Counted from the stretch's first letter, positions 45,227 to 55,733 are shown. The stretch is DNA of 64,000 nucleotides from Desulfuromonas soudanensis (GCF_001278055.1 NZ_CP010802.1:2023504-2087503); one strand, 5' to 3'. The notes: generated from the letters alone by a model not told the origin. A program made the numbers and translations.

Positions 45227-45396
45227 CTGAATTCAAGGCCTCCCCATGGAACTGCCGCCTGCTGAATTGACCCTTACCCCTTCCGCAGAGCTGTTCGATG
45301 GGCAAATATAGGATTATTTTACATTAACTCCGGTGGTCGGTGGTGCAAGTACCAGATACTATGTGAGTTATTTAGCAAAATTGGAAATTTTTTAAC

Positions 45397-45425
45397 TTGA
45401 CGCCTGCGGCATCGGATGTTATAAA
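45397..45425 (+). promoter_or_regulatory. Promoter of rpsT
   Basis: TTGACG 45397-45402 and TATAAA 45420-45425, spacer 17 nt. Confidence 0.85.
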
Positions 45426-45478
45426 TCTCTCCGAAATGAATAACGGGGTATCCAAATCAACTGCTGAAGGAGATCATC

Positions 45479-45742
45479 TTGGCCAATCACAAATCCGCAA
45501 TCAAACGAAACAAGCAGAACGCCGTTCGGGCGGCCCGCAATACCCATATCCGCTCGACCATGAGAACCTATGTCAAACAGGTGCGTGAAGCAGTGGCAAC
45601 CGGCGATGCCGCCGCCGCCCAGACCGCTCTCGGCAAGGTTATTCCCTACATCGACAAGGCGGCCACCAAGGGGGTCATTCACAAGGCCACGGCCAGCCGC
45701 AAAATCGGCCGCCTGAGCAAACTGGTGAACGCTCTCCAGTAA
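45479..45742 (+). CDS. rpsT: Ribosomal protein bS20
   Basis: The 87-aa basic protein starts [33 protein letters not shown], the S20 pattern. It uses TTG at 45479, preceded by GAAGGAG, a rare start codon that is also known for E. coli rpsT, where it allows autoregulation of translation. It binds 16S rRNA early in 30S assembly. It is a single gene with its own promoter and terminator. Confidence 0.95.
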   Translation: MANHKSAIKRNKQNAVRAARNTHIRSTMRTYVKQVREAVATGDAAAAQTALGKVIPYIDKAATKGVIHKATASRKIGRLSKLVNALQ

Positions 45743-45767
45743 AACCGGACAGAGATCGCAGCATACC

Positions 45768-45798
45768 GAAAAGGGGCCCCAGGGCCCCTTTTCCTTTT
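45768..45798. terminator. Bidirectional terminator between rpsT and holA
   Basis: GAAAAGGGGCC (45768-45778) pairs with GGCCCCTTTTC (45783-45793), loop CCAG, followed by CTTTTTC. Confidence 0.85.
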
Positions 45799-45799
45799 T

Positions 45800-46801
45800 C
45801 TACCTGGCCCTGGTTCCGGCCAGGTCGAGAATCAGTTTTTCGAGAAGGGCCGCGGGATGGGCACCGCTCGACTTGAGAGCCAGATCGACGCCGAGAAAGA
45901 GTTCGAACCCTGCCCGAAACTGATCCGGCCGAAAGCGCCGGGCCTGCCCGACCAACCCGTCGAGAAAATAGGGGTTGATACCGATGCGCTTGGGGATTTC
46001 CCGACTGACAACTCCCTGGTCGAGCAGTTCGCGGGTCTTCCATAGCTGACGGAAATGGCGGACCATCATGTTGAGGATCAGCAGCGGAGCAACGCCTTCG
46101 GCCAATATTCGCTGCAGGAGCCGTAGCGCCTCGGCAGCGTCCCCTTTCCCCAGTGCGTTGGCCAGGTCGAAGACACTGTCAACCCGGCTGTCGGATACGA
46201 TGGCCGCGACATCATCCACATCGATAAGATCACGGTCTCCCGCATAGGCAAAGAGCTTTGTCAGCTCACCATGCAATTCCTGCAGGTTGGAGCCGCCCCT
46301 CCTGCAGAAAAGAGCGAGGGCCGACTCGGTAAAAAGGCGCCCTGCGTCCCTGGCCATGTCCTTGACAAGGGCGGGGATCTGATTGTCGTAGGGTTTTTTG
46401 AACTCGATCAGATTTCCGTGTTTCTTGAAATCCTGAAAGAATTTCTTGCGTCCGTCGATCTTGTCGGCGGTAAAAAGGAGAATGGACTCGGGGACGGGAT
46501 CTCTCAGATAGGAGAGAAATACATCGAGTTCGGCGGCGGAGAGATTCTGCGCCTCCTTGACATGCACGAGACGATGCTCGGCAAAAGCAGGAAAGGTCCG
46601 CAGGACATCGAGAATTTCTTCGGCCCGCCCTTCCTTGCCGTAAAAAACGTTGTAATTGAAATCCCGGGATTCGACCGGGACGGCACGATCGCGAATCCGC
46701 TCAGCTGTGCGATCCAGAGTAAAGGTCTCTTCGCCGAAAAGGAAAAGGAGCTGCGGAAACTTCCGTTCATCGAGGGCCCGGTTTAATTCTGCCAGTGTCA
46801 T
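45800..46801 (-). CDS. holA: DNA polymerase III delta subunit
   Basis: The 333-aa product starts MTLAELNRALDERKFPQLLFLFGEETFTLDRTAERIRD, with the delta-specific FLFGEE and later KKFFQDFKKHGNLIEFK and LQRILAEGVAPLLILNMMVRHFRQLWK. It opens the beta sliding clamp as part of the clamp loader. It is downstream of leuS-lptE in the same direction, a common arrangement (leuS-lptE-holA). Confidence 0.93.
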   Translation of the reverse strand: MTLAELNRALDERKFPQLLFLFGEETFTLDRTAERIRDRAVPVESRDFNYNVFYGKEGRAEEILDVLRTFPAFAEHRLVHVKEAQNLSAAELDVFLSYLRDPVPESILLFTADKIDGRKKFFQDFKKHGNLIEFKKPYDNQIPALVKDMARDAGRLFTESALALFCRRGGSNLQELHGELTKLFAYAGDRDLIDVDDVAAIVSDSRVDSVFDLANALGKGDAAEALRLLQRILAEGVAPLLILNMMVRHFRQLWKTRELLDQGVVSREIPKRIGINPYFLDGLVGQARRFRPDQFRAGFELFLGVDLALKSSGAHPAALLEKLILDLAGTRAR

Positions 46802-46824
46802 TGCTGTACCCGAGTATCCCCGTT

Positions 46825-47337
46825 TCAGAAATTGTCCATAACCCGCACATGAAGTTCTTCGGCCAACCGATCGCAGATCGAGGCAATCGCCAGGGCCTCA
46901 TTGTCCTCCTGCAGGGTCTTGTCGCTGTTTGCCAGATACTCTTCCGACCAGGAAACCGACCCCTTCCACAGTGTCCTGCCGTCGCTCTGTTGCTGAAGAG
47001 TCGCCTCTATGGTCATGCTCGAGCGGTATTCGACGATTTGATCGAAGCGGTCATAGGAGATCGGCTTGGACGAATAAGCTGTGACTGCCCCTGTCAGAAG
47101 AGCATCGGCCCGATCCTCATCTTCGATGGGTCGAATCCCCTTGCGGCGGGAAAAGCCTTCGATGATGGCATTGGCAACGGCGGTTTCAATAAAGGGTTCG
47201 GTCGTTCGGTTGACGATGCCCCCCACGTAAAGGGTCTGCACCTGTGCCGACGGTCCCGCCCCGTGCCCCGGGAAATGATAACCGCAAGCTGCGGGCAACA
47301 GCAGCAGAAGCAGAGGAAAAACCCGAAGGAGGACCAT
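46825..47337 (-). CDS. lptE: LPS-assembly lipoprotein LptE
   Basis: The 170-aa product has a lipoprotein signal [18 protein letters not shown] with Cys at residue 18 followed by GYHF, the LptE hallmark. A beta/alpha body follows (YVGGIVNRTTEPFIETAVANAIIEGFSRRKG). LptE plugs LptD in the outer membrane for LPS insertion. Its ATG shares one base with the leuS stop codon (TAATG), so translation is coupled. Confidence 0.9.
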   Translation of the reverse strand: MVLLRVFPLLLLLLPAACGYHFPGHGAGPSAQVQTLYVGGIVNRTTEPFIETAVANAIIEGFSRRKGIRPIEDEDRADALLTGAVTAYSSKPISYDRFDQIVEYRSSMTIEATLQQQSDGRTLWKGSVSWSEEYLANSDKTLQEDNEALAIASICDRLAEELHVRVMDNF

Positions 47338-49892
47338 TAGCCTGCCACCACACTGACCAGACGTCCCGGAACAACGACAACCTTGCGAACCGACTTCCCC
47401 TCCAGGAAGCGTTGGACGTTTTCATCATTGAGCGCCGCCGTCCTGACGAATTCCTCGTCGGCGTCGGCGGGGACGGTTATCTTCCCGCGCACCTTGCCGT
47501 TTACCTGGACGACAATAAGTATCTCATCCTCGATAAGCGCCGACTCATCCCAGCTCGGCCAGCCGGACTCTTCCAGGGGAGCTCCATGACCCAGAGAGAT
47601 CCACAATTCTTCGGCAATGTGGGGAACGAAGGGGGCCAGAAGGCGAACGACGGTTTCCAGCCCTTCCCGGAGAACCGCGGGCGCACCATCCTTGTCCTTG
47701 AAGGAGTAGATAGCGTTGACCAATTCCATGATTGCCGAGATTGCCGTATTGAAGTGGAACCGACCGTCGATATCCTCGGTAACTTTTTTAATGGTGCGAT
47801 GAGTCTGACGCCGAAGGACTTTCGCCTCGGCACCGATCTCCCCGTCGGCGTTTGTCTCCTGGATGATCGGCAGATTGTCGAAAACCGCTCGCCAGACGCG
47901 GTTGAGGAAGCGGTAACAACCTTCCACCCCCTGTTCGTTCCACTCCAGGTCTTTTTCCGGAGGAGCGGCAAACAGGGAGAAGAGGCGTGCGGTATCGGCA
48001 CCGAAGCGGTCGATGAGGCCGTCGGGATCGACCACATTTTTCTTCGATTTGCTCATCTTCTCGTTGCGTCCGGTCACAGCCCCTTTCCCGCAGAAAGAGC
48101 AATTCCCGTCAAGGACCTGCTCCGGATAGAGCCATCCGTGTTCGGGACAGGAGCGGGTCTCCATGCAAACCATCCCCTGGGTCAGAAGGTTGGAGAAGGG
48201 CTCGTCCACCTCCATCAGACCGAGATCCCTCAAGACCTTGGTGAAAAACCGCGCATAGAGAAGATGCATGACGGCATGCTCGATGCCGCCGATATACTGG
48301 TCAACGGGAAGCCAGTATTCGGCCGCCTGCCGGTCGATGGGAGCCGAGGGGAAATCGGGACAGGCATAACGGGCGAAATACCAGGAACTTTCCACAAAGG
48401 TGTCGAAGGTATCTGTCTCGCGCCGGGCAGCCTCGCCGCACTGCGGGCAGGAGACATGGACGAAGTCAGAACTCTTGGCCAGGGGGCTCCCCCCCTCACC
48501 GGTCAGGGAGACATCGGTGGGAAGAACGACCGGGAGATCCTTTTCCGGCACGGGGACGGCCCCGCAGAGATCACAGTAGATGATCGGTATCGGGTTCCCC
48601 CAGTAGCGCTGGCGGGAGACTCCCCAGTCACGAAGACGGTAATTGACTGTTTTTTTGCCGATCCCCTCCACGGCGAGATAATCGGCAATTCTCTCTTTTG
48701 CCTCTTCGTTGTCCAGTCCGTCAAAAGTTCCGGAATGGACCATGATGCCTGAGCCTGTCCACGCCCCCTCCATGGAGCCGGGGTCGAGCACCTCCCCTTC
48801 AGGCTGGATGACGACGACCTTTTCCAGACCATATTTGCCGGCGAATTCGAAATCCCGTTGGTCGTGGGTGGGTACCGCCATGACAGCGCCCGTTCCGTAA
48901 TCCATCAGGACGAAATTGGCGAGATAGACCGGCATCCTCTTCCGGGTGACCGGGTTGATACAGAAGGAGCCGGTAAAGACCCCCTCCTTTTCCAAATCGT
49001 CGGCGGTGCGCCTGAGTTTGTCCTGTTTGCCGACCTTGGCGAGAAAGGCCTCGACGGCTCCGCGCTGCGCCGCCGTGGTCAGTTCAAGGGCCAGCGGATG
49101 CTCGGGGGCGAGGCTCATGAAGGTCGCACCGAAGAGGGTATCCTGCCGGGTGGTGAATACCCGGATTTTCTGCATCGATCCTTCGAGGGGGAAATCGATC
49201 TCACAGCCGGTACTGCGACCGATCCAGTTGCGCTGCATGGTCAAAACCGGTTCCGGCCATCCCGGCAAGCGATCCGTCCCATCGAGAAGTTCCTGGGCAT
49301 AATCGGTGATCTTGAAGAACCATTGCTCCAGCTCTTTCTGCTGAACCTCGCTGTCGCAGCGCCAGCAGCAGTCGTCCTCCACCTGTTCGTTGGCCAGAAC
49401 AGTCTGGCAGTCCGGGCACCAGTTGACAAAGGAGCTCTTTTTGTAGGCCAGCCCTCGCTCGTACATCTTGAGGAAGATCAGCTGCTCCCATTTGTAATAC
49501 TCGACATCGCAGGTCGCCAGTTCCCGGTCCCAGTCATAGGAAAACCCCATTCTTTTGAGCTGAGTCCGCATGTTGGCAATATTTTCGTGGGTCCACTTGG
49601 CGGGATGGGTGCCATGCTGGATGGCAGCGTTTTCGGCGGGCATGCCGAAGGCGTCCCAACCCATGGGATGCAGAACGTTGTAACCCTGCAACCGTTTGAA
49701 TCGGGCGATAACGTCACCGATGGAGTAGTTGCGGACGTGCCCCATGTGAATCCGCCCCGAGGGGTAGGGAAACATCTCGAGTAGATAATATTTCACCTTG
49801 TCGGAGATTTCCGAGACCTTGAAGGTCTTCTGGTCGGCCCAAGTCTGCTGCCACCTTGTCTCTACGGCACTGGCATCATAACGTTCCTGCAT
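47337..49892 (-). CDS. leuS: Leucyl-tRNA synthetase
   Basis: The 851-aa class I enzyme starts at ATG 49892 (GGAGGACAT before it) with [18 protein letters not shown]. The HIGH-type motif is GRIHMGH, the CP1 editing domain contains [14 protein letters not shown] (editing pocket with the conserved Thr-rich/DxxRD elements), two zinc-like Cys pairs (CPDC, CWRC) lie near residue 160-180, and the KMSKS loop is [10 protein letters not shown]. The C-terminal domain is complete. Confidence 0.97.
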   Translation of the reverse strand: MQERYDASAVETRWQQTWADQKTFKVSEISDKVKYYLLEMFPYPSGRIHMGHVRNYSIGDVIARFKRLQGYNVLHPMGWDAFGMPAENAAIQHGTHPAKWTHENIANMRTQLKRMGFSYDWDRELATCDVEYYKWEQLIFLKMYERGLAYKKSSFVNWCPDCQTVLANEQVEDDCCWRCDSEVQQKELEQWFFKITDYAQELLDGTDRLPGWPEPVLTMQRNWIGRSTGCEIDFPLEGSMQKIRVFTTRQDTLFGATFMSLAPEHPLALELTTAAQRGAVEAFLAKVGKQDKLRRTADDLEKEGVFTGSFCINPVTRKRMPVYLANFVLMDYGTGAVMAVPTHDQRDFEFAGKYGLEKVVVIQPEGEVLDPGSMEGAWTGSGIMVHSGTFDGLDNEEAKERIADYLAVEGIGKKTVNYRLRDWGVSRQRYWGNPIPIIYCDLCGAVPVPEKDLPVVLPTDVSLTGEGGSPLAKSSDFVHVSCPQCGEAARRETDTFDTFVESSWYFARYACPDFPSAPIDRQAAEYWLPVDQYIGGIEHAVMHLLYARFFTKVLRDLGLMEVDEPFSNLLTQGMVCMETRSCPEHGWLYPEQVLDGNCSFCGKGAVTGRNEKMSKSKKNVVDPDGLIDRFGADTARLFSLFAAPPEKDLEWNEQGVEGCYRFLNRVWRAVFDNLPIIQETNADGEIGAEAKVLRRQTHRTIKKVTEDIDGRFHFNTAISAIMELVNAIYSFKDKDGAPAVLREGLETVVRLLAPFVPHIAEELWISLGHGAPLEESGWPSWDESALIEDEILIVVQVNGKVRGKITVPADADEEFVRTAALNDENVQRFLEGKSVRKVVVVPGRLVSVVAG

Positions 49893-49961
49893 ATGTCCTC
49901 CACAGCCATGACGACCGCTCTTAAACAGTAATACCGGCATATGCCGGCATGGTTTAACGGA

Positions 49962-49989
49962 ACCAGGGGAAAGACGGCTCTCCCCTGGT
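49962..49989 (-). terminator. Hairpin between infA and leuS
   Basis: ACCAGGGGA (49962-49970) pairs perfectly with TCCCCTGGT (49981-49989). A 14-bp palindrome CCGGCATATGCCGG follows at 49934-49947. There is no T-run; it may be a processing or attenuation structure. Confidence 0.45.
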
Positions 49990-50058
49990 GTTCTATGAAT
50001 TCGCCGGGCCGAGGGCGAAACGACTCTTGCGGTCGCCCGCTGCAAGGACCTCCCGGAA

Positions 50059-50277
50059 CTATTTTTCGCGGTAGGTAATCCGTCCCCGGGTCAGGTCATA
50101 GGGGGAGAGTTCCACGGTAACGCGGTCGCCGGGGAGAATACGGATATAGAACTTGCGCATTTTCCCGGAAATGTGGGCAAGAACAACATGGCCATTGTCC
50201 AACTTGACACGAAACATGGCATTGGGCAGGGGCTCTATAACAGAACCTTCAACTTCGATCGCTTCTTCTTTTGACAA
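50059..50277 (-). CDS. infA: Translation initiation factor IF-1
   Basis: The 72-aa S1/OB-fold protein: [72 protein letters not shown] pattern, all IF-1 landmarks present ([20 protein letters not shown]). It binds the A site of the 30S subunit. Start ATG 50277. It stands alone here rather than in a ribosomal operon. Confidence 0.96.
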   Translation of the reverse strand: MSKEEAIEVEGSVIEPLPNAMFRVKLDNGHVVLAHISGKMRKFYIRILPGDRVTVELSPYDLTRGRITYREK

Positions 50278-50338
50278 AATCGACTCCTCAATAATGTTGG
50301 AATACGGCGTGGTGCGAGCCCATCGGCTTAGCCGCTAT

Positions 50339-50368
50339 AGTTAACATGGATACCCCGGGGATTGTCAA
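50339..50368 (-). promoter_or_regulatory. Putative promoter of infA
   Basis: On the - strand TTGACA (50363-50368) and TTAACT (50339-50344), spacer 18 nt; weak -10. Confidence 0.5.
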
Positions 50369-50431
50369 GTTCTGGCAGGTCAATCTCCGGGTAAAATGAG
50401 TGTGCGCCGGTCCCGCGCGAACAGACGACTG

Positions 50432-50809
50432 CTAGCTGAGATTGAGCAATCGCTTTGCCGCATCGATGATCTTGATGGTTTGAATCGGCTTGGTGATGTA
50501 ATCGTTTGCTCCAAGGGCCAGGGCGCGCTCCCGGTCCTCGCTTGCTCCTTCGGTGGTGATGATAACGATGGGAACATTCTTGTAACCGGGATCGTTGCGC
50601 ACCAGGCTCACCAGCTTGAGGCCATCCATGATCGGCATATTGATGTCGGTAAAGATCAGGTCAAATTTGTCCGAAGAGAGCTTTTTCAGGCCGTCGACGC
50701 CATCGTTGGCTTCGATGATGGTGAACCCCCGGATTCGTTTGAGGGCAAAAACAATCAATTGCCGCATGGTTGGTGAGTCTTCTACAACGAGAACCTTGTA
50801 TGTGGACAT
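50432..50809 (-). CDS. CheY-like response regulator (125 aa)
   Basis: A single receiver domain with acidic pair E10-D11, phosphoacceptor Asp55 (FTDINMP), the Thr/Lys switch residues (IITTEG, YITKPI). It has no output domain, so it signals by protein contact. It lies 17 nt after the GAF gene and is the last gene of the chemosensory cluster. Confidence 0.9.
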   Translation of the reverse strand: MSTYKVLVVEDSPTMRQLIVFALKRIRGFTIIEANDGVDGLKKLSSDKFDLIFTDINMPIMDGLKLVSLVRNDPGYKNVPIVIITTEGASEDRERALALGANDYITKPIQTIKIIDAAKRLLNLS

Positions 50810-50826
50810 GGAATCCTCCCCGATGA

Positions 50827-51657
50827 CTATTTGGTCAAAAGTTCAATAAATCCCTGGATGGTCGACAGTTTACGCTCCGATTCCGAATAGAGTTTCGAAG
50901 AGAAAATAGCCGTTGCAGCGTGGCCGGCCAGCAGGGTAAACAATTCATAGTCCACTTCGGCGAAACGGCTCTTCTGGGTCAGCAGCTTGTAGATGACGAT
51001 GACGCCGATGACATGTTCCTTGATTTTCAAAGGGATGCAGACAATGGGGTGAGCGTAATCCCGAACGTAATTTTCCATATCGTCGATGAAGTAGTTTTCT
51101 CCGGTCTTGGCCATCTGGCCGATAACCCCTTCACCGAGCCCGATGGTCGGGAGTTCCTTCAGTTCAAGCCCCTCCCCCGCCATGGCCTGCAGCTTATTGG
51201 TCTTCTCGTCGAGCAGCATGATGGCAAACTCTTCGGCCCCGATCAGGTTGATGATGATTTCCGTTATGACCTGAAGGACCTCGCGGAAATCAAGGGTCGA
51301 ATGCAGCTGGTAGGAAGCGATATAAAGGTTGGCCAGCATGTTGTTTTCGGACTCGACTTCGACATAGCGATTGGCAAAGTCGACATTTTCCGCTTCAACA
51401 TGCAGAATCCGCTCGAGAATCTCCTTCTTTTCCTTCTCGAGGACCTGAATGCGTTCAAGCAGCTTATCGGAAACGCTGTCGCCTGTCCCTCCCATATCCT
51501 CCCGCAACTTGAGACGCTCCTCGAGTTCCAGGATCTGATACCGCAGGCGCTCGTTGTCCTTGAGAATTTCCTGAGTGAATTCCGCCCCCTTCTTGAAAAC
51601 CTGAAGAAACTCCTCGGCTCTCTTGGCTGGTCCTCTCTCGTCTTCCCGATCCGTCAT
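50827..51657 (-). CDS. GAF-domain protein with N-terminal coiled coil (276 aa)
   Basis: Residues ~10-110 are coiled coil (EFLQVFKKGAEFTQEILKDNERL..., LLERIQVLEKEKKEILERILHVEAENVDF), then a GAF domain (FREVLQVITEIIINLIGAEEFAIMLLDEKTNKLQAMAGEGLE...). No kinase, GGDEF or HTH output follows, so it likely senses a ligand or partners with the adjacent receivers. It has a poorly defined start (no strong ribosome site beyond AGGAG-like bases). It is 89 nt after cheB. Confidence 0.82.
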   Translation of the reverse strand: MTDREDERGPAKRAEEFLQVFKKGAEFTQEILKDNERLRYQILELEERLKLREDMGGTGDSVSDKLLERIQVLEKEKKEILERILHVEAENVDFANRYVEVESENNMLANLYIASYQLHSTLDFREVLQVITEIIINLIGAEEFAIMLLDEKTNKLQAMAGEGLELKELPTIGLGEGVIGQMAKTGENYFIDDMENYVRDYAHPIVCIPLKIKEHVIGVIVIYKLLTQKSRFAEVDYELFTLLAGHAATAIFSSKLYSESERKLSTIQGFIELLTK

Positions 51658-51746
51658 TGTAATTCTCCCAAGAGTTATCTTTATCGAATAAGGCAGAACA
51701 TCCTAGCAATATGTAAGGAAAATTTCCACTCTTTATACAGAATTTA

Positions 51747-52811
51747 CTAATAACCGCAGCGGCTCAGGATTTCCCCGCACATGCGCGACAAGGGCAGCAC
51801 GCGATCCACCTTGCCAGTGGCTATGGCCTCCTTGGGCATACCGAAGACGACACTCGATTCTTCGGACTCCGCCAGCGTTTCACCCCCACGCCCTTTAACA
51901 TCGACAATCCCCCGGGCGCCATCGTTCCCCATGCCGGTCAAAACGACACCGAGGAGATTGGCACCGAAGACTTCACTGGCGGAGGAAAACATGGCATCTA
52001 CCGAAGGAATGTATCGCTGGTCCGGGAGGGGATCGACGACATGGGCCACCACCTGAGTCCCCCGCTTGCGGAAAACCAGATTTTTCCCCCCGGGGGAAAT
52101 CAGAACCCGACCGGGTTCCATAATATCTCCGGTTTTCGCTTCGACGATCTCCAGGTGGCAAAATTTATTGAGGCGATCCGCAAAGGCCTTGGTAAACCCC
52201 GACGGCATATGCTGTGAGATGGCAAAACCGATGGGATAGGGGCGCTGAATGGCACTGAAAATCGCCTGCAAGGCCGGCGGGCCCCCCGTAGACGACCCGA
52301 TCACCACCTGGGAAATCCGGGCACTTTCTCGAACAGGTGTCCGCACCACAGCCGACCCCGGTTCCGGACTCCCGTGAACCACGACCTTGGCGCGGTCGAC
52401 GACCTTGCTCATGTCCGTTCCGGCAATCTCCCGAACCTTGCGCACCAGGTCGTCGCGAATATTGAAGAGTTCGGGGGTAATCCGCGCCGAGGGTTTGGCC
52501 ACGAACTCCACGGCGCCAAATTCGAGAGCGCGAAAGACGCTTTCATTTTCTGAACGGGCGGAAACGACGATGACCGGTGTGGGGCGGCTCTGCATGACAA
52601 TGCGCAGAAAAGTGAAGCCGTCCATGCGGGGCATCTCCAGGTCGAGGGTCACCAGATCGGGCTTGAGGTCGAAAACCTTGCGCAGACCCTCTTCGCCGTC
52701 ACAGGCGTAGCCGGCGACCTCGACCCCGGGGATCGACTCGAGCATCTTGATAATCGTGCGGCGATTGTAGGCCGAATCATCAACGACCAGGACTCTGACC
52801 ACCTTGCTCAT
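51747..52811 (-). CDS. cheB: Protein-glutamate methylesterase CheB
   Basis: The 354-aa product has a receiver (DDSAYNRR; Asp57 in VTLDLEMPRMDG) and a C-terminal methylesterase domain with catalytic Ser (VIGSSTGGPPAL), His (ISQHMPSGFTKAFADRLN) and Asp (GMGNDGARG). It demethylates/deamidates receptor glutamates. Its ATG overlaps the cheR stop by 4 nt, so the pair is coupled. Presence of both CheB and CheR implies methylated receptors encoded elsewhere. Confidence 0.95.
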   Translation of the reverse strand: MSKVVRVLVVDDSAYNRRTIIKMLESIPGVEVAGYACDGEEGLRKVFDLKPDLVTLDLEMPRMDGFTFLRIVMQSRPTPVIVVSARSENESVFRALEFGAVEFVAKPSARITPELFNIRDDLVRKVREIAGTDMSKVVDRAKVVVHGSPEPGSAVVRTPVRESARISQVVIGSSTGGPPALQAIFSAIQRPYPIGFAISQHMPSGFTKAFADRLNKFCHLEIVEAKTGDIMEPGRVLISPGGKNLVFRKRGTQVVAHVVDPLPDQRYIPSVDAMFSSASEVFGANLLGVVLTGMGNDGARGIVDVKGRGGETLAESEESSVVFGMPKEAIATGKVDRVLPLSRMCGEILSRCGY

Positions 52812-53686
52812 AGACGGTCCTCGTTGAGGCCTGAGAGGGCCGGACGCTGGTAGACCATGTCGTTGGTAAAATGGCGCAGCACAAACGCGTTGGTGATGTT
52901 CATCAGCGACTCGGAATGGCCGAGCAGGAGAAATCCCTCGGGACGGAGACGGTCGTGGAAACTCTCCACCACCCGTTTTTTGGCGGCCTGATCAAAATAT
53001 ATGATGACGTTGCGACAGAAAATGGCATCCATTTTTCCCAGGAGAGTCACCCGCGGCGCGTCGAAGAGATTCAGGTGGCTGATCGTCACCAGACTCTTTA
53101 CATTGTCGGCCACCCGGTGCTTGCCATCGACCTCGGAAAAATAGCGGCGCTGATAGTTTGAATCGGTGGCCCGGAAAGAAGATGCTCCATAGACCCCCTT
53201 GCGGGCAATTTGCAACACCCGCTGGCTGATATCGGTGCCGATGATGTCAATCTGCCAGTCGTGAAACGCCGGCATCCCGAGGAGGAGCATGGCGATGGTG
53301 TAGGGTTCCTCGCCACTGGAACAGCCGGCGCTCCAGATTCGCAGTCGCTTGTCGCCGGTCTTTTCTTTTCTGGCGCGAATCTCTGGGAGAATCTCCTGGG
53401 TGAATGTCTTGAGTTGAAAATCTTCCCTGAAAAAATAGGTTTCATTGGTGGTCAGGGCATCGATAACCTCGGTCAGCTCCTGATCCTTGTGCTGGCTGTA
53501 ACGTAAAAGATAGTAGTAATCTTTGAAGTTTTTCAACCGGTGGTGCTGCAGTCGTTTGTTGAGACGCTTTTCCAGAAGGTATTTCGACTCGGGAGTGAAG
53601 TGGAGGCCGCAATATTGATAGACGAAATCCCGCAGAAGGCGGAACTCCTCATCGGTCATATTGATGTCCGGGGAAAAAAAGATCAT
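52808..53686 (-). CDS. cheR: Chemotaxis methyltransferase CheR
   Basis: The 292-aa product has the N-terminal four-helix domain (EEFRLLRDFVYQYCGLHFTPESKYLLEKRL) and a SAM-binding Rossmann domain with IWSAGCSSGEEPYTIAMLL and a C-terminal FCRNVIIYFDQ motif. It methylates receptor glutamates. It starts 7 nt after the HEAT protein. I favour ATG 53686 although an internal ATG at 53659 is possible. Confidence 0.94.
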   Translation of the reverse strand: MIFFSPDINMTDEEFRLLRDFVYQYCGLHFTPESKYLLEKRLNKRLQHHRLKNFKDYYYLLRYSQHKDQELTEVIDALTTNETYFFREDFQLKTFTQEILPEIRARKEKTGDKRLRIWSAGCSSGEEPYTIAMLLLGMPAFHDWQIDIIGTDISQRVLQIARKGVYGASSFRATDSNYQRRYFSEVDGKHRVADNVKSLVTISHLNLFDAPRVTLLGKMDAIFCRNVIIYFDQAAKKRVVESFHDRLRPEGFLLLGHSESLMNITNAFVLRHFTNDMVYQRPALSGLNEDRL

Positions 53687-53693
53687 CGACCGC

Positions 53694-55712
53694 TCACCCC
53701 TGACTCAGGGAATGGGAAAGACGACGCAGGAGTTCCTGGATTTGCTGGCGGACCAGTTCCTCCCCTTCGACCAGAAGACGGGCTTCAAGGGTGTCGCGGC
53801 AGTGGACCCCTTCCAATTCGGCCAGGGTACGAATGAAGGAGGTGCGCACCTCCCAGTGACGATGGTTGATGAGAAACTCCCGTACCGGAGGAATCCAGCC
53901 CTTCTGACCGCTGACAGTCAGGGTGTCGAGGGCCGTGGTCACCACCTCTTCGTCGGGATGGGAAAGGGCTTCGACCAGAATCGGGTAGGAAGCCTCGGGA
54001 GCGAGGCGGGAAAGGGTTTCCAGGGCGGCGATGCTCACCAGCCCGACGGGATCGTTCATTGCCTGGCCCACCATCCGGATCGCCTCTTCGCCACCGAGGT
54101 TTCCCAGAGAGCGCACGGCCGCAGCGCGAACCCAGATGTCCTCATCCTGCAGGGCCAGTTCCAGGGGCTTCAGGGCCTCCCGGCTCCCTGTCAGACCGAG
54201 GGATTCGGCTGCAAGGCGCCGGACCTCCGAATCTTCGTCGGTCAGGGCGATCATCATGAACTCGAGACGTCTCTCCCCGGGCTGTTCCTCGAGCGCCCTG
54301 ACCGCGGCTCGACGCACGAGCGACGATTCGTCTTTCATGGCAAAGGAGAGACTGCGTACGACATCGGCGCCGTCAAAGGGACCGAGAATCTGGATGGCGT
54401 ACATCCGGACCTGGGGGTTGTCACTCTCCAATATGGGCAAAAGCGCCTCTTTGGTTTTTTGACTGTGGGCCCGGCCGATAAGACTCAGGGCTCCCACGGC
54501 CACCGACTGAAGATCGGACGACTCGTCGCCGAGACAGTCGATGAGGAGCGGAATGGCGGTTTCATCTGCAAGTTTGCCCAGAGACTGGGCGCAGACCAGC
54601 TTCAACTCGGCGTCGTCCGAAGTCATTCCTTCAGCGAGATACGGGACGGCAGCGCCACAACCTACCTCCCCCGCCAGATAGGCAAGATAGACCCTAGTGC
54701 GATTGCCGGCGTCAAGCCACCCCTCGAGGAGGGTTCCCGTGACATCCGGACCCATGGCAATGAGCGCTGCGACCGCCGGCTCACGAAGCGCTTCGTCGTC
54801 GAGCAACGCCAGGAGGGGCGCGGCGGCCCGAGAATCGTCCGTCCACCCCAGCAGAACAACGGCCGCCCTGCGCACTTCCTCACGGGCGCTCGTCAGCAGG
54901 GCGATCAGGCCATCGGCCTCGGGGCGGCCCCCGATCCCGCCGAGTGCGGTCACGACATCGGCTTGCTGCCTTGTTGCAATGCGCTGCAGCGCCAGGGCTG
55001 CAGCCTCCCGCACGTTGCGCATCTGGTCGCAGAGACCGCCAACGAGAACGGGGACGGCCTCGTTTCCACCGAGACGACCGAGACACTCGAAGAGGGCTTT
55101 TCTCAACAGCCTGTCGTCTTCAAATTCAAGAAGCCGAGCGATCGGAATACGTTCTCCGATCTTTCCCAGGGCCTCGAGAATTGTGAATCGAAACAGCAGG
55201 TCCGGATCGGCCATAGCCGCCAGCAAGGCAGGTACGGCTTGGGTCGCCCGGAGTTTGCCGAGGTTTTCCGCCGCCGCCGCCCGAACATTGATATCGAGGT
55301 CAGCCAAGGCCCTGATCATCGGGCCGATGGATTGTTCATCGCCGATTTCCCCGAGGATATCCAGAACAAACTTGCGCACATCCTGATCGTTGCACCCCAC
55401 CTCTTCGAGGAGAGAGGGTACGGCACGACGTCCGAGAAGAATGAGGGTTTCAGCGGCGGTATTTCTTAACCCGACGTTGTCCGTCGAATGGAGAAGTTCG
55501 ACGACCTCCCCGGCAAGATCGGCGGCGCCGGGAAGGGATAAAAAAAGATCGGCGGCCTCCTTGCGGACACGCCAACTGTCATCCCCCATGGCCCGGAGAA
55601 TCCAGGCGATCGCGGCTTGCGGATCTTCCTGACCCACGGCCTTCAGACCCTGAAGCCGCTCCTCTTCCTGAGCGGACTGCAACATTTCCAAAATGGATTG
55701 TCTATTCACCAC
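53694..55712 (-). CDS. HEAT/Armadillo-repeat protein (672 aa)
   Basis: The whole protein is made of ~20 helical repeats of about 30 residues, e.g. DDSWRVRKEAADLFLSLPGAADLAGEVV, DPQAAIAWILRAM, DSEVRRLAAESLGLTGSREALKPLELALQDED, and EDIWVRAAAVRSLGNLGGEEAIRMV. HEAT superhelices scaffold other proteins. There is no catalytic motif. The gene lies between the MJ0042-receiver gene and cheR in a tight cluster, so it may organise the signalling complex. Start GTG 55712 lacks a strong ribosome site; the boundary is uncertain. Confidence 0.82.
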   Translation of the reverse strand: MVNRQSILEMLQSAQEEERLQGLKAVGQEDPQAAIAWILRAMGDDSWRVRKEAADLFLSLPGAADLAGEVVELLHSTDNVGLRNTAAETLILLGRRAVPSLLEEVGCNDQDVRKFVLDILGEIGDEQSIGPMIRALADLDINVRAAAAENLGKLRATQAVPALLAAMADPDLLFRFTILEALGKIGERIPIARLLEFEDDRLLRKALFECLGRLGGNEAVPVLVGGLCDQMRNVREAAALALQRIATRQQADVVTALGGIGGRPEADGLIALLTSAREEVRRAAVVLLGWTDDSRAAAPLLALLDDEALREPAVAALIAMGPDVTGTLLEGWLDAGNRTRVYLAYLAGEVGCGAAVPYLAEGMTSDDAELKLVCAQSLGKLADETAIPLLIDCLGDESSDLQSVAVGALSLIGRAHSQKTKEALLPILESDNPQVRMYAIQILGPFDGADVVRSLSFAMKDESSLVRRAAVRALEEQPGERRLEFMMIALTDEDSEVRRLAAESLGLTGSREALKPLELALQDEDIWVRAAAVRSLGNLGGEEAIRMVGQAMNDPVGLVSIAALETLSRLAPEASYPILVEALSHPDEEVVTTALDTLTVSGQKGWIPPVREFLINHRHWEVRTSFIRTLAELEGVHCRDTLEARLLVEGEELVRQQIQELLRRLSHSLSQG

Positions 55713-55733
55713 ACCAACCGTCCTGACTGCTGT

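Noticed and set aside
53661-55469. 602-codon + strand frame opposite the HEAT gene
   Set aside because: Antisense shadow of the regular HEAT repeats; no ribosome site.
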